Source: Chloroflexota bacterium
GTDB lineage: Bacteria; Chloroflexota; Limnocylindria; Limnocylindrales; CSP1-4
DNA length: 5,302 bases
Assembly: GCA_021802185.1 (NCBI GenBank)
Contig: JAKAAV010000184.1
Coordinates: forward strand, 1 to 5,302
Direction: 5' to 3'
The position numbers and the translations under genes are program-made. This document shows positions 1 through 5,302 of the stretch, piece by piece. The notes beneath the pieces were generated by a model. That model was not told where the DNA came from, ran no database searches, and worked only from the letters and a program-made list of their open reading frames with translations. Numbering within the stretch: position 1 is the first letter of the stretch; each line of letters starts with the position of its first letter.

Positions 1-1090
1 CGCGGGGCTCCGGTTCGACGAGCCCGACCGGATCGAGCATCCGGACCGGCGGCGGCGACTGGCCGTGACGCGCGGCCTCGGGCGCCCACCGCTCGCGCCA
101 CTCGTCCGGGGTGTCGACCGGGCACTCCGCGTGCGCCTGCGCGAGCCAGACGAGCGACCAGACGCGTGGCACGACGCGATACACGTCGTAGCCCCCTCCC
201 CCCGTCGCGAGCCACCGGCCTTCCGTGTGCTCGTGCGCCATCCGGTCGAGCATGCGCGCGGCCGCCGACATCGCGACGGTCGTGAGCCGGAGGTGGGCGA
301 GCGGATCGAACGCGTGCGCGTCGCTGCCGTGCTGCGAGACGAGCATCGTCGGCCGGAACGCCTGCGCCAGCGGCGGCACGACGAGCTCCACCACCTGGAG
401 CCAGGAGCGGTCCGACGTGCCCGGCTGGAGCGGCACGTTGACGGTCGTTCCCTCCGTCCCCGGCTCACGGCAGTCCTCGACGAAACCCGTGCCGGGGAAC
501 AGCGCGAGCCCCGTCTCGTGGAACGAGACCGTGAGCACGCTCGTGTCGTTGCGGAAGATCGCCTCGACGCCGTCGCCGTGGTGGACGTCCAGGTCGACGT
601 ACAGGACCCGGTGGCCGGCATCCCGGGCGCGGGCGATCGCGAGCGCCACGTCGTTGTAGATGCAGAACCCGCTCGCCCGCATCGGCATCGCGTGATGGAG
701 GCCGCCGCCGGGATGGAACGCATGGAGGGCACGGCCGGCGAGGATCGCGTCCATCGCGGCGATCGAGCCGCCGCCGACGGCCGCGGCGGCCTCGTGCATC
801 CCGTAGAACGGGGGGTCGTCGCCCCAGCGCGAGAAGCCGGCCATGGCGGACGCGTCGGGATACTCCGACAGCATCCGGACCGTCGAGATGTAGTCGGCGG
901 CGTGGACGCGCCGGAGCTCGTCGTCGGAGGCGCGGGGAGGCGGCTCGAAGCGGTCCGCGCCGACCGCGCGCAGCAGTTCGATCCCTGGCCCGAACCGTCG
1001 CGGCGTCAGCGGGTGGTCCGGCCCGAAGTCGTACTCCAGTGACGAAGGACCGTAGATGACGAGCGGTTGGGACTCGACCGGGAGCCGCAT
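1..1090 (-). CDS. acuC: AcuC-type zinc-dependent lysine deacetylase (histone deacetylase superfamily), 3' end cut by window edge
   Basis: Class I HDAC-like enzyme expected to remove acetyl groups from lysines of cytosolic proteins; in Bacillus AcuC reverses acetylation of acetyl-CoA synthetase. The 363 residues visible contain the whole catalytic core in order: HPGGGLHHA with the tandem histidines H132/H133, GFCIYNDVALAI, YVDLDVHHGDG with the zinc ligands D168 and H170, SFHETGLALFPGTG, SQHGSDAHAFDPL with the third zinc ligand D262, and GGGGYD with the catalytic tyrosine Y301. No key residue is missing. AcuC proteins usually run to somewhat under 400 residues, so only a short C-terminal tail should lie beyond the left edge. 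The ATG at 1090-1088 gives MRLPVESQPLVIYG, followed by SLEYDFGPDHPLTP, the usual start of AcuC. No Shine-Dalgarno is visible and a -10 box sits just upstream, suggesting a leaderless message. It is divergent from the acetyltransferase gene at 1163, which fits a modifier/demodifier pair. The protein's actual target is inferred. Confidence 0.93.
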   Translation of the reverse strand, partial: MRLPVESQPLVIYGPSSLEYDFGPDHPLTPRRFGPGIELLRAVGADRFEPPPRASDDELRRVHAADYISTVRMLSEYPDASAMAGFSRWGDDPPFYGMHEAAAAVGGGSIAAMDAILAGRALHAFHPGGGLHHAMPMRASGFCIYNDVALAIARARDAGHRVLYVDLDVHHGDGVEAIFRNDTSVLTVSFHETGLALFPGTGFVEDCREPGTEGTTVNVPLQPGTSDRSWLQVVELVVPPLAQAFRPTMLVSQHGSDAHAFDPLAHLRLTTVAMSAAARMLDRMAHEHTEGRWLATGGGGYDVYRVVPRVWSLVWLAQAHAECPVDTPDEWRERWAPEAARHGQSPPPVRMLDPVGLVEPEPR

Positions 1091-1097
1091 CTCGGAG

Positions 1098-1103
1098 ACT
1101 ATA
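1098..1103 (-). promoter_or_regulatory. Putative -10 box (TATAGT) for a leaderless acuC transcript
   Basis: Read on the minus strand, TATAGT is followed by seven bases (CTCCGAG) and then the acuC ATG. That places the expected transcription start at or next to the A of the ATG. It fits the TANNNT form of leaderless promoters in actinobacteria and Deinococcus. No convincing -35 hexamer is seen 16-19 bases upstream, and no Shine-Dalgarno lies before the ATG. The core CTATAG (1099-1104) is a palindrome, so a weaker -10 (TATAGC) could also be read on the plus strand toward the acetyltransferase gene. Confidence 0.45.
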
Positions 1104-1128
1104 GCGGTGCGCGGCGGGGCCTCGACAG

Positions 1129-1159
1129 CGGTCCCGGAACGCGCGACGTTCGGGGATCG
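1129..1159 (+). promoter_or_regulatory. Imperfect inverted repeat / leader hairpin covering the ribosome-binding region of the acetyltransferase gene
   Basis: Bases 1129-1141 can pair with 1147-1159 around a five-base loop (CGCGA). There are 12 pairs, one of them G-U (1131-1157), and one G-G mismatch (1136/1152). The 3' arm contains GGGGA (1152-1156), the only Shine-Dalgarno-like string near the ATG at 1163, and the helix ends three bases before that codon. It could be a leader structure limiting translation, a DNA operator in the divergent spacer, or chance pairing in very G+C-rich DNA. The pairing is directly visible; any function is inferred. Confidence 0.4.
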
Positions 1160-1162
1160 GCC

Positions 1163-3922
1163 ATGAGCATGGCGCCGGGCCAGGAGCGAGTGCGCGACGC
1201 CGTCCTGCGCGACGGATCGTCGATCCGGCTCCGACGCAGCCGGCCGGAGGACGAGGCCGGGCTGCTGGCCTTCCTCTCCGCCCTCGCGCTCGAGTCGCGC
1301 CGCATGCGGTTCGCCGGACTGGTGACGGATCTCGCCGGGCTGGCGCGTCGGTGGGCGGAGCCCGAGGCGCGCGACTGTTCGCTCGTCGGCGAGGCGGGGG
1401 GCCGGATCGTCGCCCACGGCAGCTACAACGTGGCCGGCAGGGACATCGCCGAGGTGGCGTTCCTCGTCGCGGACGAGTGCCAGGGCCGCGGGATCGCCAC
1501 GCTGCTGCTCGACGAGCTCGCCGCGCGCGCGCGCGACGCGGACATCACGACGTTCTACGCGGAGGTGCTGCCCGAGAACGCCCGGATGCTCGAGGTGTTC
1601 CGCGAGAGTGGGTTCCCCACTCGCGTGCGTGTCGAACCGGGGGCCCTCGTGGTCGAGTTCCCCACCGAGCTCTCGGACGCGGCGCGCGAGCGGTTCGAGC
1701 AGCGCGAGCGGATCGCGGCGTCGGCCGCCGTCGACGCGCTGCTGCACCCGGCGTCGGTCGCGGTCATCGGCGCATCGCGGCGGCGGGGCACCGTCGGCGG
1801 CGAGCTGTTCCACAACCTGCTGGAGGGCGGCTTCCAGGGACCCGTCTATCCCGTCAACCCCAACGCCGACGTCGTCCAGTCGGTTGCCGCCTACCGGTCG
1901 ATCCTCGACGTCCCGAGCCGCGTCGACCTCGCCGTGATCGTGCTGCCGCCCGCCGCATCGGTCGCCGCGGCGGAGCAATGCGCCGAGCGCGGCGTGCGGT
2001 CGCTCGTCGTGATCTCGCCCGGCTTCGCCGAGATCGGACCGGACGGCGCGGAACGGCAGCGCGAGCTCGTCTCGGTGTGCCGCCGCGCGGGGATGCGGCT
2101 CGTCGGTCCGAACTGCATGGGCGTCATGAACCTCGACCCCGCGGTGGACCTCCACGCGACGTTCGCGCCGACCATGCCGCTTCCCGGTCGCGTCGGCTTC
2201 ATGTCCCAGAGCGGCTCGCTCGGCCTGGCGATCATCCAGCGCGCGAATCGGCTCGGCCTCGGGCTGTCGAGCTTCGTGTCGGCCGGCAACAAGGCCGACC
2301 TCTCCGGCAACGACTTCCTGCAGTACTGGGAGGGCGACGAGCGAACCCACCTCGTCGCGCTCTACCTCGAGTCGCTCGGCAACCCGCGGAAGTTCTCGCG
2401 GATCGCGCGCAGGGTCGGCCGCACCAAGCCGATCATCGCGGTCAAGAGCGGGCGTTCCGCCGCGGGTGCGCGCGCGACCTCGTCGCACACCGGCGCGCTC
2501 ATCGGCGCCTCCGACGTCACGGTCGACGCGCTGTTCCACCAGGCCGGGATCGTGCGCACCGACACCCTGTCGGAGTTCTTCGACGTTGCGTCGCTGCTCG
2601 CGGACCAGCCGCTGCCCGCCGGCCGGCGAGTCGCGATCCTGACGAACGGCGGCGGTCCGGGGATCCTCGCGGTCGATGCCTGCGACGCGGACGGCCTCGA
2701 GGTGCCGCCGCTGCCGCCCGAGGTGCGCGCACGGCTCGCCGAATTCCTGCCGCCCGAGGCGGCCCTGGGCAACCCCGTCGACACCATCGACGGAGCGCCC
2801 GAGTCGTTCGCGCGGGCGATCCGGGTGCTCGCGGGCTGGGACGGCGTCGATGCCCTGCTGGTGCTGTTCGTGCCGCCGCTCGCGACGAGCGAGGAGGACG
2901 TCGCGCTCGCGATCCGGTCCGCGGTCGAGGACCTGCCGCGGCCGATCCCGGTGCTCTGCGTGTTCATGGCCTCGGACGACGGCGTCTCGACGCTGCGCGG
3001 CGGCCGTGTCCGCATTCCGGTGTACGCGTTCCCCGAGGAGGCGGCGCGCGCCCTGTCCCTGGCCGTCCAGTACGCGGAGTGGCGCGCGGCCCCGGTCGGG
3101 AGCGTTCCGCGCTTCGAGGACGTCCGGTCGGACGACGCGGCGGCGATGATCGCCGCGTCGCTGGCCCGCGTGCCTCTCACGACGTCGACGGCCGAGCCGG
3201 TGCCGGAGACTCCGCCGCCCGGGACCGGGCCGGCGCAGCGGACCGGCGGCGCACTCGCGCGGTCGCGCTGGCTCGACCCCGACGAGGTCGCGTGCCTGCT
3301 CGAGTGCTACGGCATCCCGATCGCCCCGTGGCGGCTCGCGAGCACGCCCGGGGAGGCGGCGCAGGTCGCGGGCGAGGTGGGGTGGCCGGTGGCGGTCAAG
3401 GGCGTCGCGCCCGGGATCCTGCACAAGGCCGAGGCGAAGGCGGTCGCGCTGAACGTGCCCGATCCTGCCGGCGTCGAGGCGGCGGCGCGCCAGATCGGGA
3501 CGGCGCTCGACGCAGCGGGGCGAAGCGAGCACCGCTACCTCGTCCAGCGCATGATGCCGCCCGGCACCGAGATGCTCGTGGGCGTGGTTAACGACCGGCT
3601 GTTCGGCCCCGTGATCGCGTGCGGGGCGGGCGGGAGCGCGGCGCAGCTGCTGCGCGACGTCGCCGTGCGGATCACGCCGCTGACCGACCGGGACGCCGCC
3701 GAGATGGTCCGGTCGCTCGTGACCTACCGCCTGCTCGAGGGCCACGGTGGCGGCGCGCCGACCGACGTCGCGGCGCTCGAGGACACGCTGCTCCGCGTGA
3801 GCGCCATGGTCGAGGCGCATCCGGAGGTCGCGGAGATGGACTGCAACCCGCTGATCGTGCTGGATCAGGGCGCGGTCGTCGTCGACGCGCGGATCCGGAT
3901 CGAGCTGCCGTCGCGCGACTGA
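1163..3922 (+). CDS. Pat-type protein acetyltransferase: N-terminal GNAT domain fused to ADP-forming acyl-CoA synthetase
   Basis: Cytosolic 919-residue fusion, probably a lysine acetyltransferase acting on metabolic enzymes such as acyl-CoA synthetases. Domains in order: GNAT at about 17-170, with E97 and the acetyl-CoA loop QGRGIA (107-112); CoA-binding Rossmann domain from about 191 (ASVAVIGAS, GPVYPVNPN); CoA-ligase domains at about 340-640, with GRVGFMSQSGSLG and the SHTG motif (H442, the phosphohistidine position of ADP-forming acetyl-CoA synthetases); a Pro/Thr-rich linker at about 671-695; and ATP-grasp at about 700-915 (GILHKAEAK with H754, GAGGSAAQLLRDVAVR, EMDCNPLIV). Salmonella Pat carries its GNAT at the C-terminus; the reversed order here is the one described for actinobacterial Pat homologues. 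ATG 1163 is chosen because an upstream TTG (1067) would overlap acuC and add unrelated residues. In-frame ATG 1169 and GTG 1190 (AGGAG only three bases before it) are alternatives. H442 leaves acyl-CoA synthetase activity possible. Confidence 0.92.
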   Translation: MSMAPGQERVRDAVLRDGSSIRLRRSRPEDEAGLLAFLSALALESRRMRFAGLVTDLAGLARRWAEPEARDCSLVGEAGGRIVAHGSYNVAGRDIAEVAFLVADECQGRGIATLLLDELAARARDADITTFYAEVLPENARMLEVFRESGFPTRVRVEPGALVVEFPTELSDAARERFEQRERIAASAAVDALLHPASVAVIGASRRRGTVGGELFHNLLEGGFQGPVYPVNPNADVVQSVAAYRSILDVPSRVDLAVIVLPPAASVAAAEQCAERGVRSLVVISPGFAEIGPDGAERQRELVSVCRRAGMRLVGPNCMGVMNLDPAVDLHATFAPTMPLPGRVGFMSQSGSLGLAIIQRANRLGLGLSSFVSAGNKADLSGNDFLQYWEGDERTHLVALYLESLGNPRKFSRIARRVGRTKPIIAVKSGRSAAGARATSSHTGALIGASDVTVDALFHQAGIVRTDTLSEFFDVASLLADQPLPAGRRVAILTNGGGPGILAVDACDADGLEVPPLPPEVRARLAEFLPPEAALGNPVDTIDGAPESFARAIRVLAGWDGVDALLVLFVPPLATSEEDVALAIRSAVEDLPRPIPVLCVFMASDDGVSTLRGGRVRIPVYAFPEEAARALSLAVQYAEWRAAPVGSVPRFEDVRSDDAAAMIAASLARVPLTTSTAEPVPETPPPGTGPAQRTGGALARSRWLDPDEVACLLECYGIPIAPWRLASTPGEAAQVAGEVGWPVAVKGVAPGILHKAEAKAVALNVPDPAGVEAAARQIGTALDAAGRSEHRYLVQRMMPPGTEMLVGVVNDRLFGPVIACGAGGSAAQLLRDVAVRITPLTDRDAAEMVRSLVTYRLLEGHGGGAPTDVAALEDTLLRVSAMVEAHPEVAEMDCNPLIVLDQGAVVVDARIRIELPSRD

Positions 3923-3932
3923 CACGCGTCGT

Positions 3933-3949
3933 GCCCGGGGCGCGCGGGC
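3933..3949 (+). terminator. Weak terminator-like hairpin after the acetyltransferase gene
   Basis: GCCCG (3933-3937) and CGGGC (3945-3949) form a 5-bp stem with a seven-base loop, eleven bases past the TGA. A smaller CACG/CGTG hairpin (3923-3933) precedes and slightly overlaps it. There is no T-run, so it does not meet the classic intrinsic-terminator pattern. In DNA this G+C-rich such stems arise easily by chance. It is listed only because no better termination signal is present between the two plus-strand genes. Confidence 0.2.
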
Positions 3950-3964
3950 CAGCATCACTCATGC

Positions 3965-4080
3965 CGCGCCCGACCCGCGCTTGGGCCCGACATCGCCTGA
4001 CTCGCGCCCGACTCGCGCTGGGGCCCGGTATCGCCTGACTCGCGCCCGACTCGCGCTCGAGCCCGGTCGCCGGCATCGCC
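3965..4080. repeat. 38-base tandem repeat, two good copies and one degenerate copy
   Basis: Copy 1 is 3965-4002 and copy 2 is 4003-4040. They match at 34 of 38 positions, starting with CGCGCCCGAC and ending with ATCGCCTGACT. Copy 3 (4041-4080) keeps the first 17 bases and the GCCCGGT block, then carries a seven-base insertion before ATCGCC and loses the TGACT end. Each unit contains GCCC and GGGC arms able to form a small hairpin, and the first half has an internal near-repeat of GACTCGCGC. The copies are directly adjacent with no unique spacers. No reading frame across them resembles a known protein. The lack of spacers rules out a CRISPR array; slippage or a REP-like element are possible explanations. 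Confidence 0.85.
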
Positions 4081-4087
4081 CGGTCCC

Positions 4088-4113
4088 GGAACCGATCCCG
4101 GATCGGGTACGTC
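4088..4113 (+). promoter_or_regulatory. Putative ECF-sigma-type promoter, GGAACC-N16-CGTC
   Basis: GGAACC (4088-4093) is followed after exactly 16 bases by CGTC (4110-4113). A GGAAC-type -35 and a CGTC or CGTT-type -10 at 16-17 bases spacing is typical of promoters read by extracytoplasmic-function sigma factors. Transcription would start near 4120 and give a leader of about 85 bases before the acyltransferase ATG at 4205, beginning just before the inverted repeat at 4122-4140. ECF control of an envelope-modifying enzyme would make sense. The motif is short and the sigma factor is unknown, so this is a hypothesis. Confidence 0.3.
4092..4106. repeat. Short perfect inverted repeat CCGATC-CCG-GATCGG
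   Basis: A six-base stem with a three-base loop lies between the GGAACC and CGTC elements of the putative promoter. A competing pairing is possible between CGGTCC (4081-4086) and GGATCG (4100-4105), the same outer stem that occurs at 1129-1159. It might be a regulator site in the promoter spacer, but a six-base arm is short in this base composition. Confidence 0.4.
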
Positions 4114-4121
4114 AAACGGAC

Positions 4122-4140
4122 CGTGACGCGCGGCGTCACG
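4122..4140. repeat. Perfect inverted repeat, 8-bp arms with 3-base centre, upstream of the acyltransferase gene
   Basis: CGTGACGC (4122-4129) and GCGTCACG (4133-4140) are exact reverse complements around GCG. Another CGTCA lies at 4110-4114, giving three CGTCA/TGACG half-sites in about 30 bases. As DNA it is the size and symmetry of a dimeric repressor operator; as RNA it would be a stable hairpin in the leader of the acyltransferase message. A housekeeping-type promoter could also be read across it (GTGACG at 4123, 18 bases, AATACT at 4147), though both hexamers match only four of six consensus bases. Confidence 0.7.
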
Positions 4141-4204
4141 TCCGCGAATACTCGCCGCGGCGGAAGGGGGAACCGCCGCACTGGAGATCCGGTTCGAGCT
4201 CGCC

Positions 4205-5302
4205 ATGCCGCCCTGGCTCGTCCTCGTCGTCGTCGTCGTCGCCCTCGCGTTCGCGTTCGTGCTCGTGTGGCGCGTGACGCAGACGCCGCCGTCGTCGGAC
4301 GACTTCCGGCCCGACGTCGAGGGCCTCCGCGGAATCGCCGTCCTGCTGGTCGTGCTGTTCCACGCGGGGCTGCCGGTTCCCGGCGGGTTCGTCGGCGTCG
4401 ACGTCTTCTTCGTGATCTCCGGCTTCCTCATCACCGGGCTGCTGCTGCGCGAGCGGGAACGCAGCGGCTCGATCGACTTCCTGCGGTTCTACGCCCGCCG
4501 GGTGCGCCGCCTGCTGCCGGCCGCAGCCGTCGTGCTGCTCGCATGCCTGCCGGTGGCGTACCTGCTGGTCGCGCCACTCGACCGGCCGTCGGTCACGCTC
4601 GACGCCGTCGCGGCCGCGCTCTCGGTCGCGAACATCCGGTTCGCGCTGACCACCGGCGACTACTTCGCGTCGATCGCGAGCCCGTCGCCGTTCCTGCATT
4701 TCTGGTCGCTCGGCGTCGAGGAGCAGTTCTACCTCGTCTGGCCGGCGCTCCTGCTCGTTGCGTCCTGGCGGAGGCCGCGCGTGGGTGCCACGATCGCGCT
4801 GTCGCTCGTCCTCGTCGGGTCGCTGTGGGCGAGCGCCGTCGTGACCGACGCATCGCCCGCGTGGGCGTTCTACGTGCTGCCGACCCGTGCATGGCAGCTG
4901 GCCGCCGGCGGGTTGCTCGCGATCGGAGCGCCCCAGCTGGCGCGCGTCCCGGCCGGCATCCGCGTCGCCGTCGCCTGGGCGGGTGCCGTCCTGCTCGCGT
5001 GGTCGGCGTTCACGCTCGACTCGTCCGTCGCGTACCCCGGCCTCGTGGCGGTCATGCCGACCGTCGCCGCCGCGGCGTTGATCGGCGCATCGACAGGCCC
5101 CGGTCCCCGCCTGCTGCTCGAGCGCGCGCCGGTGCGTTTCCTCGGCCGGATCAGCTACTCGCTCTATCTCTGGCACTGGCCGATCCTGGTGCTGGGCGCG
5201 CTGGCTGCCGGCGGCGCACTCTCGGTGACTGGCCGGCTCGAACTCGCCGCGGTGGCCGTCCTGGTCGCGGCCGCGAGCTGGGCCGTCATCGAGGAGCCGT
5301 TC
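4205..5302 (+). CDS. OafA/YrhL-type acyltransferase-3 integral membrane protein, 3' end cut by window edge
   Basis: Polytopic inner-membrane O-acyltransferase expected to move acyl groups (often acetyl) onto a cell-envelope polysaccharide, peptidoglycan or lipid on the outer face. The 366 residues visible show the family signatures in order: FRPDVEGLRGIAVLLVVLFHAG (broken here as FRPDVEGLRG at 34-43 and the conserved H53), GGFVGVDVFFVISGFLIT (60-77), FYARRVRRLLPA (95-106), FWSLGVEEQFYLVWP (166-180), ISYSLYLWHWPIL (316-328) and VIEEPF at the right edge. About eleven hydrophobic segments are apparent, including an extra N-terminal helix (about 4-22, with five consecutive valines) before the usual family start. 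In related proteins of about 650-700 residues an SGNH esterase-like domain follows the EEPF motif; whether it does here is outside the window. ATG 4205 lacks a well-spaced Shine-Dalgarno: GGAG at 4183 is 18 bases away, while the purine-rich 4162-4171 would suit an in-frame CTG at 4181. It is separated by 282 bases from the gene upstream. Confidence 0.92.
   Translation, partial: MPPWLVLVVVVVALAFAFVLVWRVTQTPPSSDDFRPDVEGLRGIAVLLVVLFHAGLPVPGGFVGVDVFFVISGFLITGLLLRERERSGSIDFLRFYARRVRRLLPAAAVVLLACLPVAYLLVAPLDRPSVTLDAVAAALSVANIRFALTTGDYFASIASPSPFLHFWSLGVEEQFYLVWPALLLVASWRRPRVGATIALSLVLVGSLWASAVVTDASPAWAFYVLPTRAWQLAAGGLLAIGAPQLARVPAGIRVAVAWAGAVLLAWSAFTLDSSVAYPGLVAVMPTVAAAALIGASTGPGPRLLLERAPVRFLGRISYSLYLWHWPILVLGALAAGGALSVTGRLELAAVAVLVAAASWAVIEEPF

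Noticed and set aside
65..1042. Long plus-strand open frame rich in Arg, Asp and His
   Set aside because: It is the shadow of acuC on the opposite strand. The minus-strand reading contains every HDAC motif, while this frame resembles no family and has the composition typical of an antisense frame in G+C-rich DNA.
1067..1162. Upstream TTG start adding 32 residues to the acetyltransferase
   Set aside because: It would overlap the start of the divergent acuC gene and the putative acuC promoter, and the added residues show no GNAT homology. ATG 1163 fits better.
1351..3591. Second plus-strand frame of 746 codons inside the acetyltransferase gene
   Set aside because: It is Arg/Ala/Gly-rich and lacks motifs, and the overlapping frame encodes a full GNAT plus acyl-CoA synthetase. 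It is open only because stop codons are rare in this composition.
3965..4080. Tandem repeats considered as a CRISPR array
   Set aside because: The units are directly adjacent with no unique spacers, there are only two good copies, and no cas gene is nearby.
4122..4140. Palindrome considered as a CRP/cAMP-receptor site
   Set aside because: The GTGA and TCAC half-sites are nine bases apart rather than the six of the CRP consensus, so it does not fit that family.
3961..4204. Possible small gene in the gap before the acyltransferase
   Set aside because: The frames there give low-complexity Arg/Pro/Ser-rich peptides produced by the tandem repeat, with no ribosome-binding site and no recognisable motif.
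4216..4240. CGT/GTC trinucleotide run considered as a microsatellite
   Set aside because: It is five in-frame valine codons within a predicted membrane helix, which codon bias explains without a repeat mechanism.
4136..5176. Long minus-strand open frame opposite the acyltransferase
   Set aside because: Its protein is almost entirely Arg, Asp, Glu, Gln and Gly, with no family resemblance. The plus strand carries a clear acyltransferase-3 sequence, so this is a shadow.

Overview
The window (5302 bases, very G+C-rich, strong G/C preference at third codon positions) looks like a chromosomal segment from a high-GC bacterium. An actinobacterium or a similar high-GC phylum is my best guess, because of base composition, an N-terminal-GNAT type of Pat-like acetyltransferase next to AcuC, and a promoter placed for a leaderless mRNA. 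The sequence alone does not fix the taxon. No mobile element, CRISPR array, rRNA or tRNA gene was seen.

Layout: (1) 1-1090, minus strand: a nearly complete AcuC-type zinc-dependent deacetylase of the histone deacetylase superfamily, cut at its C-terminus by the left edge. (2) 1091-1162: a 72-base divergent intergenic region with a TATAGT box exactly placed for a leaderless acuC transcript, and a long imperfect hairpin that ends three bases before the start of the next gene. (3) 1163-3922, plus strand: a 919-residue fusion of a GNAT acetyltransferase domain with a complete ADP-forming acyl-CoA synthetase (CoA-binding, CoA-ligase and ATP-grasp parts), that is, a Pat-type protein acetyltransferase with the GNAT domain first. 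(4) 3923-4204: a 282-base non-coding gap holding a 38-base tandem repeat (two good copies and one degenerate copy), a block shared with the region in (2), an ECF-sigma-like promoter pattern and a perfect 8-bp-stem inverted repeat. (5) 4205-5302, plus strand: the membrane part of an OafA/YrhL-type acyltransferase-3 protein, cut by the right edge.

The first two genes form a recognisable unit: a lysine deacetylase and an acyl-CoA-sensing lysine acetyltransferase read divergently from one short spacer. This is the expected equipment for reversible acetylation of a target such as AMP-forming acetyl-CoA synthetase, although no acs gene lies in the window. The acyltransferase is probably an independent transcription unit acting on a cell-surface polysaccharide or lipid. 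The genes are of known families. The less ordinary material is in the two intergenic regions and in the active-site residues of the fusion protein.
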